64,000 nucleotides of DNA from Sporocytophaga sp. (GTDB taxonomy: Bacteria > Bacteroidota > Bacteroidia > Cytophagales > Cytophagaceae), in NCBI RefSeq assembly GCF_017745095.1, contig NZ_JAGHZZ010000001.1, positions 434,001 to 498,000 on the forward strand, read 5' to 3'. The translations under genes were made by a program, and so were the position numbers. Below are positions 33,601 through 42,717 of the stretch, in pieces (positions within the stretch are counted from its first letter, which is position 1; the number at the start of each line of letters is the position of its first letter). The notes beneath the pieces are model-generated. The model saw only the letters and a program-made list of their open reading frames with translations. It searched no databases and was not told the DNA's origin.

Positions 33601-36600
33601 ATGAGAACTAAGCAGACTTTTTTTCATAATGAAAAAAGTCAGAGTGAAAGAAAAGTTATTGAATTGATGTGTTATGCCTCTTCAGGGAGTTTTTTCTGGT
33701 TTTTTTTAATTGTGTTTGTGACCTTTAATCGAAGTCTTTCTGCTCAATCCTGTGGATGTGATTATACTATCCCTTCTGGATCAACCATTATTGACCGTAA
33801 TACACTTTCAGTAACGACACTTCCTAAAAATAAACGTGTTATTTGTTTTCAGTCCGGTACCAGGACGGCTCCTTTGATGGTCAAGAACTTCAAGGGTTCT
33901 ACAGATGGCGGAATTAATGCTCCTTATATTTTTAAAAATTGTTCTGCCCAGGTTGTCTTTAATATTGCCTTGTCTAATGGTTATGCATTTAAATTTTTTA
34001 ACAGTGAAAATGTCAGATTATCAGGTACCGGCTCTTCTGACCAATACGGGATTGTATTGAGTGGTGCTAACATTACACTGGTATTAGGAGATACAACTAC
34101 AAAGGTGGAAATAGATCATGTGGATATAAGAAATTCAGGGTTTTGCGGTTTGATGGCAAAAACGGACAATGCCTTAGCAAAGGTTGTGGGTGGGAATAAT
34201 AATCCTGCAGGATTTGTTATGAAGAATATTTATATACATGACAATTATATATATAATACAGATGCTGAAGGGATGTATATAGGCAATACGAATTGGGCTC
34301 CCGGTAATACTCAGCATAACCTGGATAGTGTTTTTGTGTATAATAATATTGTCAGGGATGCCGGGGCGGAAGGGATTCAGATCGGTGACTGCCCTTCGGG
34401 AAGAGCTTATGTATATAACAACTATATCAATGGTTTCGGCAGAAAATACCAGACTTTTGCTTTGTATCAAAACAATGGACTTCAACTCAGCACCGGATTC
34501 TCTGGCAGATGTTATAATAATTTTATTTATGGTTACCCCGGAGATGAGTTTACTCAGAATGGACTCGTATGTGTGGGCTTAGGTAATGTTTATATTTATA
34601 ACAATGTTGTTGTGAATGCAAAAGACAATGGTATTTATGTAGGCTCCAACAATGCAGAGTCAAAGGCAAAACCATTTTATGTTTTTAATAATACGATTGT
34701 AAATCCTTCTCATGATGGGATAAGGCTTCAGGAGGTTGGTTCTGCAGTAAATAAAATAAGTGCATTCGTTTATAACAACCTTGGTGCAAATATCCCAGCA
34801 GGTTATAGTCTTGTAAAAAGGGCAAGTCCGCTGATTAGTTCTTCAGAGGTGGCAAATATTAGCAATACAATTCCTGCCTTTAATTTTCAGGATCCTGACA
34901 ACAATGACTATAATCTTACTGAAAACAGTAATCTTGTGATTGATCTGGGAACTAACATTGTCGCATCCTATGGCCTTACCTCCGATATTGATGGTAATTT
35001 GAGAGCTCCTCAGGGAGGGGCCTTTGATGTGGGTGCTTATGAATATGTTTCAGACTTTTTACTCACAGTCGATCCGCAATCTCTTATAGGTAAATGTATT
35101 GGAGATACCTTCATGCTTTCCTACAGTGGAACGAATACAGGATGGCCTTCAGATGTCACGTATAAGGCTTCCCTTTCAGGCCCTGATGGGTATTTTGGTC
35201 CTCAGAGAATTATTGTTGGTTCAAATGATTCTTTATCTGGTCAAATTAAATCTGCTTTGCCAGATAATATTCCTCAGGGAAATAATTATAGGGTAAGGAT
35301 TGAGGCGTCTAATAATTCCGGGTTCTTTAGAGCTGGTCCGGAAAGTTCAATCGGATTAGCTCGTATGGAAGCCTTGCAGTTTAGGTCTCCGCAGAGGGCA
35401 TCCGTTTCTAATTCATCTCTTTTTGCTCCAGGTATTGGAGATTTCACCATTGAGGCAAGGGTAAAAATGGATTTTTCTGCAACTGACAATAACATGCTGG
35501 AGATCGTGTCAACAAGAGCGATTGGGAATACGTCCAAAGGTTATATGTTTGGATTTAACTATGCAACGGGAAAGATAGTGTTTAATTTTTTTAATGAATT
35601 CGGTGTTAATGTGAATATTCAAAGTAATACACTAAGTCTTTCAGACATGCGTAATGATGGGGCTTGGCATCATCTGAGTGTTAGCAGAAGTGCAGGAAAC
35701 AAATTTACATTCTTTCTTGACGGATATTCTGTGGGTGTGCAGATTTATAATGTCGATCTAAGTGTTGCTTCAAATTATTTGTTTATAGGTTATGATGAAC
35801 CTGGTAATGCAGGCATGTCATCTTTTACGGGAAGTATAGATTATCTACGCTTCTGGAATGTTGCAAAAACCGAGATAGAGCTGATCAACAATCTGAAAAT
35901 GGATTTTCCATATCCTTCCAATGGACTATTAGGTTTATGGAATTTTAATGAGTGCAGCGGAGTTCAAGCTATTCTGGATGATAGTCCATATGGTAATGAT
36001 GGCTGGTTGGGTATGAATTCAGATATTGGCACCAATGATCCTTCCAGAACTATTGGTTCCGATAAAGCAGAGAGTTTTCGTGGTTTGGATTTTAATTCAG
36101 TTGTTGCAGGGAAATTGGATGTTGCGACAATTCCACATAATGTGAATTATAATTTCCAAACGAACTTTTCTCTAGAGGCTTATATCAATCTTAAGAATCC
36201 CTTAAAAGGAACAAGAACTGTAATCTATGAAAAGGATACAACAAACGGAGTTCGCTTTTATGTAGCTGATGCAAATCACTTGGGACTCGTTATTGGAGGT
36301 ATGACAGTTCTCAGTGATGTGGTTCAGAAAAATAATGTTACTGCAAATTTATATTCTGGAGGATGTTATGCTGTGGCTGTCACTGCTACTCAGTCGGGCA
36401 CTAGCTATATTATCAGATTTTACTTAGATGGACTTCTTGTAGGTACTTCAAAATTTGTTTCAGGAACGAACGCATTTACTTCCGAAAGCAATGCTCTTAT
36501 TGGATGTGATGCAGCACAAAGTATTCCTGCTAATGGATATATTACTGAGGTAAAGCTTTGGAAAACTGCGAGAACAGCAGATGAAATAAAGAATAATCTG

Positions 36601-37068
36601 GGAGTGGTGTTCTCGAGTATTACAGTAAACCTAGCTGGATATTGGCGTTTTAAAGAAATAAATGGTCAAACGCTCATTGATCAAAGTGCTAATAATAACG
36701 CTGGTTATCTGGGAGAATCTCTTGCTGTTGAAAGTACTGCAGATCCTCAAAGAAGTGATAACAGATGTCATTTTAATGACAGGGTTGATACTTTGCCTGT
36801 TCCAGATTCTTTGATTTCAGAAGATATGAAAGTAGCTGTTTATCCTAATCCCTTTTCTTCTGAATTTGGTGTTGTAATCACTGGAAGAATGGGAGAGAGT
36901 TCTGATTTTTATATGTTTGATCTTGCTGGAAGACTCGTTTTTGAAAAGCTTGGAATTAAAAATAATGAGTTAGCAGTTCTTAGTCCTGATCTTTATGGTG
37001 GTATGTATTTGGTAAAAGTAGTAAAAGGCGGGCAAGTTCAATTTGTTAAAGTAATCAAGACTCACTGA
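33601..37068 (+). CDS. Large secreted T9SS type-A cargo: parallel beta-helix plus two LamG-like domains
   Basis: 1155 residues. The hydrophobic signal segment F-F-W-F-F-L-I-V-F-V-T-F is preceded by an unusually long polar N-terminus; an internal ATG at 33667 would give a normal signal peptide and may be the true start. About residues 130-400 form a right-handed parallel beta-helix (repeated Y-N-N-I/Y-I, N-A-D-G-I/E-G-I-Q/Y-I-G units). Two concanavalin/LamG-like domains follow (F-T-I-E-A-R-V-K-M…W-H-H-L-S-V and F-S-L-E-A-Y-I-N-L), then V-Y-P-N-P-F-S-S-E-F to F-V-K-V-I-K-T-H, a type-A sorting domain. The fold suggests a polysaccharide-binding or -cleaving surface protein; catalytic residues cannot be assigned. 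Confidence 0.88.
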   Translation: MRTKQTFFHNEKSQSERKVIELMCYASSGSFFWFFLIVFVTFNRSLSAQSCGCDYTIPSGSTIIDRNTLSVTTLPKNKRVICFQSGTRTAPLMVKNFKGSTDGGINAPYIFKNCSAQVVFNIALSNGYAFKFFNSENVRLSGTGSSDQYGIVLSGANITLVLGDTTTKVEIDHVDIRNSGFCGLMAKTDNALAKVVGGNNNPAGFVMKNIYIHDNYIYNTDAEGMYIGNTNWAPGNTQHNLDSVFVYNNIVRDAGAEGIQIGDCPSGRAYVYNNYINGFGRKYQTFALYQNNGLQLSTGFSGRCYNNFIYGYPGDEFTQNGLVCVGLGNVYIYNNVVVNAKDNGIYVGSNNAESKAKPFYVFNNTIVNPSHDGIRLQEVGSAVNKISAFVYNNLGANIPAGYSLVKRASPLISSSEVANISNTIPAFNFQDPDNNDYNLTENSNLVIDLGTNIVASYGLTSDIDGNLRAPQGGAFDVGAYEYVSDFLLTVDPQSLIGKCIGDTFMLSYSGTNTGWPSDVTYKASLSGPDGYFGPQRIIVGSNDSLSGQIKSALPDNIPQGNNYRVRIEASNNSGFFRAGPESSIGLARMEALQFRSPQRASVSNSSLFAPGIGDFTIEARVKMDFSATDNNMLEIVSTRAIGNTSKGYMFGFNYATGKIVFNFFNEFGVNVNIQSNTLSLSDMRNDGAWHHLSVSRSAGNKFTFFLDGYSVGVQIYNVDLSVASNYLFIGYDEPGNAGMSSFTGSIDYLRFWNVAKTEIELINNLKMDFPYPSNGLLGLWNFNECSGVQAILDDSPYGNDGWLGMNSDIGTNDPSRTIGSDKAESFRGLDFNSVVAGKLDVATIPHNVNYNFQTNFSLEAYINLKNPLKGTRTVIYEKDTTNGVRFYVADANHLGLVIGGMTVLSDVVQKNNVTANLYSGGCYAVAVTATQSGTSYIIRFYLDGLLVGTSKFVSGTNAFTSESNALIGCDAAQSIPANGYITEVKLWKTARTADEIKNNLGVVFSSITVNLAGYWRFKEINGQTLIDQSANNNAGYLGESLAVESTADPQRSDNRCHFNDRVDTLPVPDSLISEDMKVAVYPNPFSSEFGVVITGRMGESSDFYMFDLAGRLVFEKLGIKNNELAVLSPDLYGGMYLVKVVKGGQVQFVKVIKTH

Positions 37069-37078
37069 TTGATAATAT

Positions 37079-37116
37079 TTAAGGAGAGGAAAATCTTTCC
37101 TCTCCTTAATTTTTTA
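37079..37116. terminator. Bidirectional terminator after the beta-helix gene
   Basis: Perfect 14-bp stem TTAAGGAGAGGAAA / TTTCCTCTCCTTAA with a 3-base loop, followed by a T-run; serves convergent genes on both sides. Confidence 0.92.
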
Positions 37117-37551
37117 GCTGAAAAACCCGCCAAGCTTAGAGCCAAGGCTGCCAAGGATGTTTCCAGTATCTATTCCGAATAGCTTCATAAGATCTTCACT
37201 GCTGTCTGCTGTTCCGGTTTCTTTGCTGCTGAATTTATTGATTAGTACAGGAACAACAGTGTTAGCAATCGAATTCGCCTGCTCTTGTGACATATTGAGT
37301 CTGGAAGAAAGCTGTTCTGCAAGTTTGTTGGATGCCATAGTTGAAATAGATCCTCCTGCAGAAGTGTTACCATTAAATAGGTCTGTTATTTGAGAAAGGT
37401 TGCCAGATAAAGCCTGGTCTTTTAAAGTGTCAAAGAACGAGCCTTTGGCAAGATCAAATGTATCATCTACTTGATTGCTGTTAAGGTTTTCTTTGTTCAT
37501 CAATGAGTCTGAAAGATGGTCTTTACCAAGTTGGATAAGTTGGTCTAACAT
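37114..37551 (-). CDS. DUF937/YidB-like protein
   Basis: 145 residues: a DUF937-like helical repeat (S-T-M-A-S-N-K-L-A-E-Q-L-S-S-R-L-N-M-S-Q-E-Q-A-N-S-I-A-N-T-V-V is summarised by its SxxxA-N spacing) and a glycine-rich end G-S-L-G-S-K-L-G-G-F-F, typical of YidB-type proteins. No signal peptide. The function of the family is unknown. It lies next to the PorP/SprF-like gene, same strand, 95 bases downstream of it. Confidence 0.72.
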   Translation of the reverse strand: MLDQLIQLGKDHLSDSLMNKENLNSNQVDDTFDLAKGSFFDTLKDQALSGNLSQITDLFNGNTSAGGSISTMASNKLAEQLSSRLNMSQEQANSIANTVVPVLINKFSSKETGTADSSEDLMKLFGIDTGNILGSLGSKLGGFFS

Positions 37552-37645
37552 AGTTTCTTATTTAAGTTTTAAAATATCTCTTTTTGAAAATGCAAACTAC
37601 TTCTTTTTTTTAAACTTGCAATCTCCATTTATTAAAGGTCAGATT

Positions 37646-38572
37646 TTACTCTGTATCCTCATTAGGTTGATCATTTTCTCCTACGTTAAAAGGGAATATA
37701 TGGATGCTGATTTCATACCTGCCGGTATTGGCGAGATGGTCAGAGCCTGTAGGGTGAAAATATGAAAAGTATAAATCATTATGGATTTTCAGGAAATTGA
37801 ATTTTACTATTCCCAGTGAAGCTACCGGCCCTCGCTTCCATATGTAATTAACACCAGCACTGAAATTATTCATAAACTCTAATGTCCCCGATAGCCATAA
37901 TCCTTCATAGTATCCTTTCCCCTTATAAAGTTTCATACCAAGAATCAAATCTGCATTTGGCGAAATCTCTTTTCTATAATCCATAAACAGATTTATGTAT
38001 CTGCCCAAAGCATAGGTTCTGTAAACGGGTTTTATTTCTGATGCGAGTAACTGAACTCCTGATATTCCTATATTGAACTTCTTGCTTGCAAGCCAAAGAC
38101 CAACAGATGCATCTGGAATTGCCGATGAACTGCCTGAACTGTTTTGAGTACTTTTTACCAGATAATTAAAGACGCCGGCCTGAATAGCTGCTGCGAGTTT
38201 AACAGATGAAGTAAGTTGAATGCTGCGGCAATAACGTAGATATAAACGGTTTCTTTTTAGTATTTCTGTTTCATATTCGGAATGAAGGGTTATTCCAAAA
38301 GTATGAACAGGTGTTTCGCTTGACTTCCCTAGGCTATAGGAGGCATCCAGATAATTAATACCTACATTGTTTAGAATCCCTGAAAATGCGCTGTGCATCA
38401 GATTTATTTCTCCCTTTTCTGTAAGGGTTGAGGCCGCAGGATTTTCAAAAATGTAATTATTTTTTAAACGCAAAAAGTTTAAAGGATATATATATGCTTC
38501 CTGAGCATAAGATGAGCAATAGATAAAAATTAACGATATGTAGACAAAAAAGAACCTCACATTTAATATCAA
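37646..38572 (-). CDS. PorP/SprF-family type IX secretion membrane protein
   Basis: 308 residues with a signal peptide (…Y-C-S-S-Y-A-Q). The start N-P-A-A-S-T-L-T, the gly-rich barrel strands and the ending Y-E-I-S-I-H-I-F-P-F fit the PorP/SprF family of outer-membrane barrels. Members work with T9SS cargo, in particular type-B sorted proteins. No ATG is near the start: TTG at 38572 or GTG at 38560 must be used. It is divergent from the sigma factor / anti-sigma / LRR operon, whose last product carries a type-B sorting domain, so a partnership is likely (inference). Confidence 0.82.
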   Translation of the reverse strand: MILNVRFFFVYISLIFIYCSSYAQEAYIYPLNFLRLKNNYIFENPAASTLTEKGEINLMHSAFSGILNNVGINYLDASYSLGKSSETPVHTFGITLHSEYETEILKRNRLYLRYCRSIQLTSSVKLAAAIQAGVFNYLVKSTQNSSGSSSAIPDASVGLWLASKKFNIGISGVQLLASEIKPVYRTYALGRYINLFMDYRKEISPNADLILGMKLYKGKGYYEGLWLSGTLEFMNNFSAGVNYIWKRGPVASLGIVKFNFLKIHNDLYFSYFHPTGSDHLANTGRYEISIHIFPFNVGENDQPNEDTE

Positions 38573-38922
38573 TTTATCGTTCTGGTTTTTCCGAATTGTG
38601 TTTTAGGGAATATTATTTCTTGGATTTGTCTAATTGGCTAAAGTACTTCTTTTTCCTGACTTTTATACGTAGATAAAATCAGATAGTACCTGGTTCATAA
38701 TCAAGAAATACGTTTTAATAGTGAAGGATAATTTATTTATTATTTGAAAGGAATAAAAAATAAAGAATTACGTATCAGATATAAAGGAGAATTTTTGCGT
38801 ATTAAAAGGCGCCTGAATCCCTGTTATCTATAAGAATATTCTCATAAAATCGGACAAGTGCATGTTACTTTGTATCTATTTGTCTGTACTAGTTATATTA
38901 AAGCTTTTCAAAATAAAATATC
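38573..38922. other. Divergent intergenic region between the PorP/SprF-like and sigma-factor genes
   Basis: 350 AT-rich bases without a gene; it must hold both promoters. Two TACGTA-like motifs (about 38677 and 38769) are followed by ATC/CAGATA-like sequence. No standard TAnnTTTG element is clear, which would fit recognition by an ECF sigma factor, but I cannot define boxes. Confidence 0.45.
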
Positions 38923-39495
38923 TTGAAATACAGTCTCGAACATATTGCTGAAAACATCAGGAAGGGTAATGATAGGGAAGTATTGCAGTGGATGTACAAG
39001 GAAATTTATCCCAAGGTGGAAAAGTATGTTTCCGGTAATAGTGGATGCATAGATGACAGTAAAGATGTTTTTCAGGAATCTATAATCATATTCTATAAAT
39101 ATATTATAGAAAACAAATATGACAGAATAGTGGATTTAAGTGCTTTTATAATGGGGATTAGCCGAAATGTTTGGATCAATAAAGTCAGGAAATTGAATAG
39201 AGAAGTAGATGCAGATCTTTTGGAACATTTTGAAGAAAGAAGTAATAATCCTCTTATTGCCCTCATTATGAGTGAAAAGTGGGATGCATATAAAGCATTG
39301 TTCGAGAAACTTGGGGAGAAATGTAGAGAATTACTTTCTTATTCTTCTTATGAAAAGCTGAATATGAAAGAGATTGCAGAGAAAATGGGCTTTTTAAATG
39401 AAAATGTGGCCAAAACCCAAAACTATAGATGCAAGCAAAAGCTTCTTGAGTACATATCAGCAAATGAAGAAATTAAAGATCTTTTAAAATCATGA
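38923..39495 (+). CDS. ECF-type RNA polymerase sigma factor
   Basis: 190 residues. Region 2 is seen as D-V-F-Q-E-S-I-I-I-F-Y-K-Y-I…F-I-M-G-I-S-R-N-V-W-I-N-K, and region 4 as Y-S-S-Y-E-K-L-N-M-K-E-I-A-E-K-M-G…A-K-T-Q-N-Y-R-C-K-Q-K-L. The only possible upstream start is a TTG, since an in-frame TAA lies two codons before it. The stop overlaps the ATG of the next gene, a membrane anti-sigma protein (ATGA overlap), so the two are co-made and presumably bind each other. Targets may include the adjacent PorP/SprF-like and LRR genes. Confidence 0.9.
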   Translation: MKYSLEHIAENIRKGNDREVLQWMYKEIYPKVEKYVSGNSGCIDDSKDVFQESIIIFYKYIIENKYDRIVDLSAFIMGISRNVWINKVRKLNREVDADLLEHFEERSNNPLIALIMSEKWDAYKALFEKLGEKCRELLSYSSYEKLNMKEIAEKMGFLNENVAKTQNYRCKQKLLEYISANEEIKDLLKS

Positions 39496-40616
39496 ATATC
39501 GGAGAGGAAACATTAGAACTTATAGATCGCTACCTCTCGGGTGATCTTACTGAATCTGAGAAGAAGAGCTTTAATCAAAGATTGGCTCAGGATGCTGAAT
39601 TTAAGACATGGGTAGAAAATCAAAAATTTGCCAATGAATTGATTCTTGGGGACAGATTGTATTCTTTGAAGTCAATGATGGATGAGGATTTTTCTTCTGG
39701 AAAGGTAAAGGGAAACCAAAACGCATTGAAGAATGGAAGAATATTCCTGTTTGGAGGAATGGCTTTAGTCGCTTCAGCATTAATGTTGTTTTTCATGTTC
39801 AGAAAGGAAAATGTTAAAGAGAAGAATATTGCTGTTGACTTGACTACTAAGGAGTCAAATCAGAATTCAAATATTAATTCGTTTAATATTAATCCCACGA
39901 TTTCCTCTTTAGAAAAAGATAAAAAAGCAGAGCGAAACAGTAAGAAGTTAAATGATATTGCAAAGCTTTCAGAGCCTGCACCTTTGGAGGGGATTGGTAA
40001 AGTTGATGCTTTGGCTGGGTCTGATAATAAACCCGAAGTCGATGATATAAACGAGCAGCATAATATACAATCACTGCCTCAAGAAGCTGAGGTTCGTTGT
40101 GCTGTAAAAACCATACACGCAAAGATGAAATCAGAACCTGCGTGTATTGACAGGGAAGATGGAAGGTTAATCATAGTTAAGATTCTGGATCATGTAAATC
40201 CATTAGCTTATGGGATAACAACTGTTTCCGGAGATACTCTGTGGCAGTCATCAAATATCTTTTCAAATATTTCGTCTGGCACTTATGCTGTTAGTGTTAA
40301 AGACGCAAATGGTTGTCGGATGCAAATAAAAGAATTGGTCGAAGTAGGAGCGAAAGAATGCAAAAAAACGCAGCAAACATATAGCTTTAATCCTGCATAT
40401 GGGGAGACTGTTACCATTAAAGTAGAAAGCGCTGGCACTATGACAATCCGTAACCGTGCAGGTATTGTGGTATTCAGTGGAAATGTTTCTTCTGGCGAGG
40501 ACTTTAACTGGGATGGACAAAACTCATCCGGAGGAATTTCCGCTCCTGGTTTGTATATTTACTTATTGGAAGATAATAATGGAAATTCAGTAAGAGGGGA
40601 AATTTTAATTTATTAA
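39492..40616 (+). CDS. Membrane anti-sigma protein with SprB-like and gliding-type C-terminal domains
   Basis: 374 residues. The cytoplasmic N-terminus (L-S-G-D-L-T-E-S-E-K-K-S-F) is the usual Bacteroidota anti-sigma segment. One membrane helix spans about residues 84-102. The periplasmic part has a low-complexity linker, then an SprB-like repeat about 215-285 (A-C-I-D-R-E-D-G-R…I-S-S-G-T-Y-A-V-S-V-K-D-A-N-G-C). It ends in a small beta domain (M-T-I-R-N-R-A-G-I-V-V-F…W-D-G-Q-N…A-P-G-L-Y-I-Y) resembling the C-terminal domain of type-B T9SS cargo. This ending is shared with the next gene. The anti-sigma role is inferred from the overlap with the sigma gene and topology. Confidence 0.85.
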   Translation: MNIGEETLELIDRYLSGDLTESEKKSFNQRLAQDAEFKTWVENQKFANELILGDRLYSLKSMMDEDFSSGKVKGNQNALKNGRIFLFGGMALVASALMLFFMFRKENVKEKNIAVDLTTKESNQNSNINSFNINPTISSLEKDKKAERNSKKLNDIAKLSEPAPLEGIGKVDALAGSDNKPEVDDINEQHNIQSLPQEAEVRCAVKTIHAKMKSEPACIDREDGRLIIVKILDHVNPLAYGITTVSGDTLWQSSNIFSNISSGTYAVSVKDANGCRMQIKELVEVGAKECKKTQQTYSFNPAYGETVTIKVESAGTMTIRNRAGIVVFSGNVSSGEDFNWDGQNSSGGISAPGLYIYLLEDNNGNSVRGEILIY

Positions 40617-40620
40617 TCGT

Positions 40621-42318
40621 TTGAAGCGGCTTATACAAATATTGTTTTTTTTGATTGTGCTGTGGTCGGGAAATCCGGCAGCAGCTCAACAATATTTTAC
40701 TATTCCTGATCCTGCTTTCAGAGATTATTTGGATAGAAATTATCCTTTTCTTTTAAATGCCCAAAAGCAATTGATTATAGCAACAGCAAATTCCTATACT
40801 GGAACAATCAGCTGCATGGACTTGGGCATAAAAGATCTTTCCGGGTTAGAATATTTTAGAAGTATCCTCCAGATCAACTGTTCCAAAAATCCGGTTGAAA
40901 AATTCCCATCTCTGAATGGACTGCAAGGCCTAACTCATCTTTGGGCTGAAGAATGTGCACTTACAGAGTGCCCCGATATTAGTCAGCTTAAAAATCTTCA
41001 GGTGTTCGATGTTAAGTCTAACAATTTATCTGTGTTGCCGAATCTTTCAGGATTGACATCTTTAAAGTATTTCGATTGTAGTATTAATAACATCAGTGTC
41101 ATGCCAGACTTGTCAGGTCTTATAAATCTGGAAAGTTTTTACTGTTATAGAAATAATATAGGAACGATTTCACCTGTGATGAATTCTCCAAACCTTAAGA
41201 TATTTGATTGTTCTTTTAATAATCTGAAATCAATTCCAGATCTATCAAAGAATATAAATCTTGTTGAGATTAATCTTGGAATGAACTCTATTACAGAACT
41301 GCCGTCATTAGAGAATTTGAATAATCTTGAACGTTTGTATCTCTATAATAACAGCTTGACAAAGCTTCCATTGCTGCCTTCTGGAAATAAGTTGACATTA
41401 ATCAATGCGGCAAGTAATAAACTAACTTCTATTCCTGATATTTCTTCCAGAACAGCACTTACAGTTGCTGCTTTTGATCATAATCAGATTAGCTTCTCTG
41501 ATATAATTCCGCAAGTAGCTCATCCTTCGTTTGCTTCAGTATTTATATTTAATCCTCAGGATACGATAAATAATTTTAAGAATGTAAATGTTTCTGCAGG
41601 AAGTGATGTAGAAATATCTGTTCAAAGAGATGCGCAGATTAGCAGCAATAGTTATTACTGGAAAAAGGAAGGAATCTTTTTTGATACTACTTCATTCAAT
41701 TCCACACTTTTAAAGTCTGCCCAAAAAAATCAAGAAGGAAATTATATCGCGGAAGTTGTCAATAGCACTCCAGGCCTTGAAGGATTAAGACTTATCTTTA
41801 GAACGGTTTCTCTTAAGGTGTCAGAGTGTGGCGCTATATCGACTTCTTATAGTTATAATATTGTTTCAAATTCCTGTGCAGAAGGGGCCACAATTTCTAT
41901 TGATAATATAAATTCATCTCCTCAGAGCGGGCCGTTTAAATATCAGCTTGTTTCAAAAGGAGTGAAGTCGCTCTGGCACACCACGGCACAAATAGATGAA
42001 TTAAAACCAGGGTTGTATGATCTAATTATACAGGATAAAAGTAGTTGCCTTACTGAATTGAAAAATTATATCCTGATACCAAATGCTGAAGATTGTGACA
42101 ATGTAATAACACCCAATGGTGATGGTATGGGAGATTATTATTCAATTCAGGCAACTGGAAAAATTAAGATCTATGATAAAAGTCTTAAGGTCATTCAGGA
42201 ATTTACTGGTCCTGGTATTTGGGATGGCACTGATTTCAGAGGAGAAATTGTACCAATAGGTCTCTATATTATAGTAATCAATGGTAAGGATAAGATAAAC
42301 ATCCTTGTATTGAATTGA
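40621..42318 (+). CDS. Secreted leucine-rich-repeat protein with type-B T9SS sorting domain
   Basis: 565 residues, TTG start four bases after the anti-sigma stop. Signal peptide (L-F-F-L-I-V-L-W-S-G-N-P-A-A-A-Q) is followed by about nine leucine-rich repeats (L-x-x-L-x-x-F-D-x-x-x-N-N-L-x-x-x-P-D-L-S) to about residue 290. An Ig-like segment, then an SprB-like repeat (N-S-C-A-E-G-A-T-I-S-I…G-L-Y-D-L-I-I-Q-D), then the type-B sorting domain T-P-N-G-D-G…W-D-G-T-D…P-I-G-L-Y-I-I complete it. LRR surface proteins bind partners or substrates. Third gene of the sigma/anti-sigma operon; export probably depends on a PorP/SprF partner such as the divergent one. Confidence 0.87.
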   Translation: MKRLIQILFFLIVLWSGNPAAAQQYFTIPDPAFRDYLDRNYPFLLNAQKQLIIATANSYTGTISCMDLGIKDLSGLEYFRSILQINCSKNPVEKFPSLNGLQGLTHLWAEECALTECPDISQLKNLQVFDVKSNNLSVLPNLSGLTSLKYFDCSINNISVMPDLSGLINLESFYCYRNNIGTISPVMNSPNLKIFDCSFNNLKSIPDLSKNINLVEINLGMNSITELPSLENLNNLERLYLYNNSLTKLPLLPSGNKLTLINAASNKLTSIPDISSRTALTVAAFDHNQISFSDIIPQVAHPSFASVFIFNPQDTINNFKNVNVSAGSDVEISVQRDAQISSNSYYWKKEGIFFDTTSFNSTLLKSAQKNQEGNYIAEVVNSTPGLEGLRLIFRTVSLKVSECGAISTSYSYNIVSNSCAEGATISIDNINSSPQSGPFKYQLVSKGVKSLWHTTAQIDELKPGLYDLIIQDKSSCLTELKNYILIPNAEDCDNVITPNGDGMGDYYSIQATGKIKIYDKSLKVIQEFTGPGIWDGTDFRGEIVPIGLYIIVINGKDKINILVLN

Positions 42319-42344
42319 TTTTTTTATTGTGTGTGTTTATTTTT

Positions 42345-42530
42345 TTAGTTGTTATTGAGCTCAGGTAATGAGGCTTGTTCCAATTTCAGAGTTCTTTCTA
42401 ACCCTCGTTTTTCAGGATAAGGCCTTTCATTTATCAAATCTGTATTAGCTGGATTATTGAAGATTGCAGTTCTCCAAAGAGAATTAAAATTTTTATATGA
42501 TTCACTCTTTAAATAAATATCAGGTATATC
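42345..42530 (-). pseudogene. Open frame of 61 codons without start, possible gene remnant
   Basis: On the minus strand, an uninterrupted frame ends in TAA at 42345-42347 and reads like protein (…Y-K-N-F-N-S-L-W-R-T-A-I-F-N-N-P-A-N-T…L-E-R-T-L-K-L-E-Q-A-S-L-P). There is no ATG, GTG or TTG start, and an in-frame TGA lies immediately upstream at 42531-42533. It looks like the truncated end of a gene; family not recognised. It lies beyond the terminator of secDF. Confidence 0.35.
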
Positions 42531-42660
42531 TCAGGTGAGAGGCAACAGAGAATAGTTTATAGCTTTATTAATTTTGAGGTTCTTAATTAAGTTTTATAAT
42601 AAGAAGATATCTTTTTCTGAAAGCAACTCTGGGCATAATGTTTTTTAAAGAACCTTTAAA

Positions 42661-42697
42661 ACAAAAAAGGCAGTCCTCGAAGAGACTGCCTTTTTTG
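42661..42697. terminator. Terminator of secDF
   Basis: AAAAAAGGCAGTC / GACTGCCTTTTTT, 13-bp stem with an 8-base loop, 21 bases beyond the secDF stop. Confidence 0.92.
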
Positions 42698-42717
42698 GTT
42701 AATTATTAAGAGTTCAA

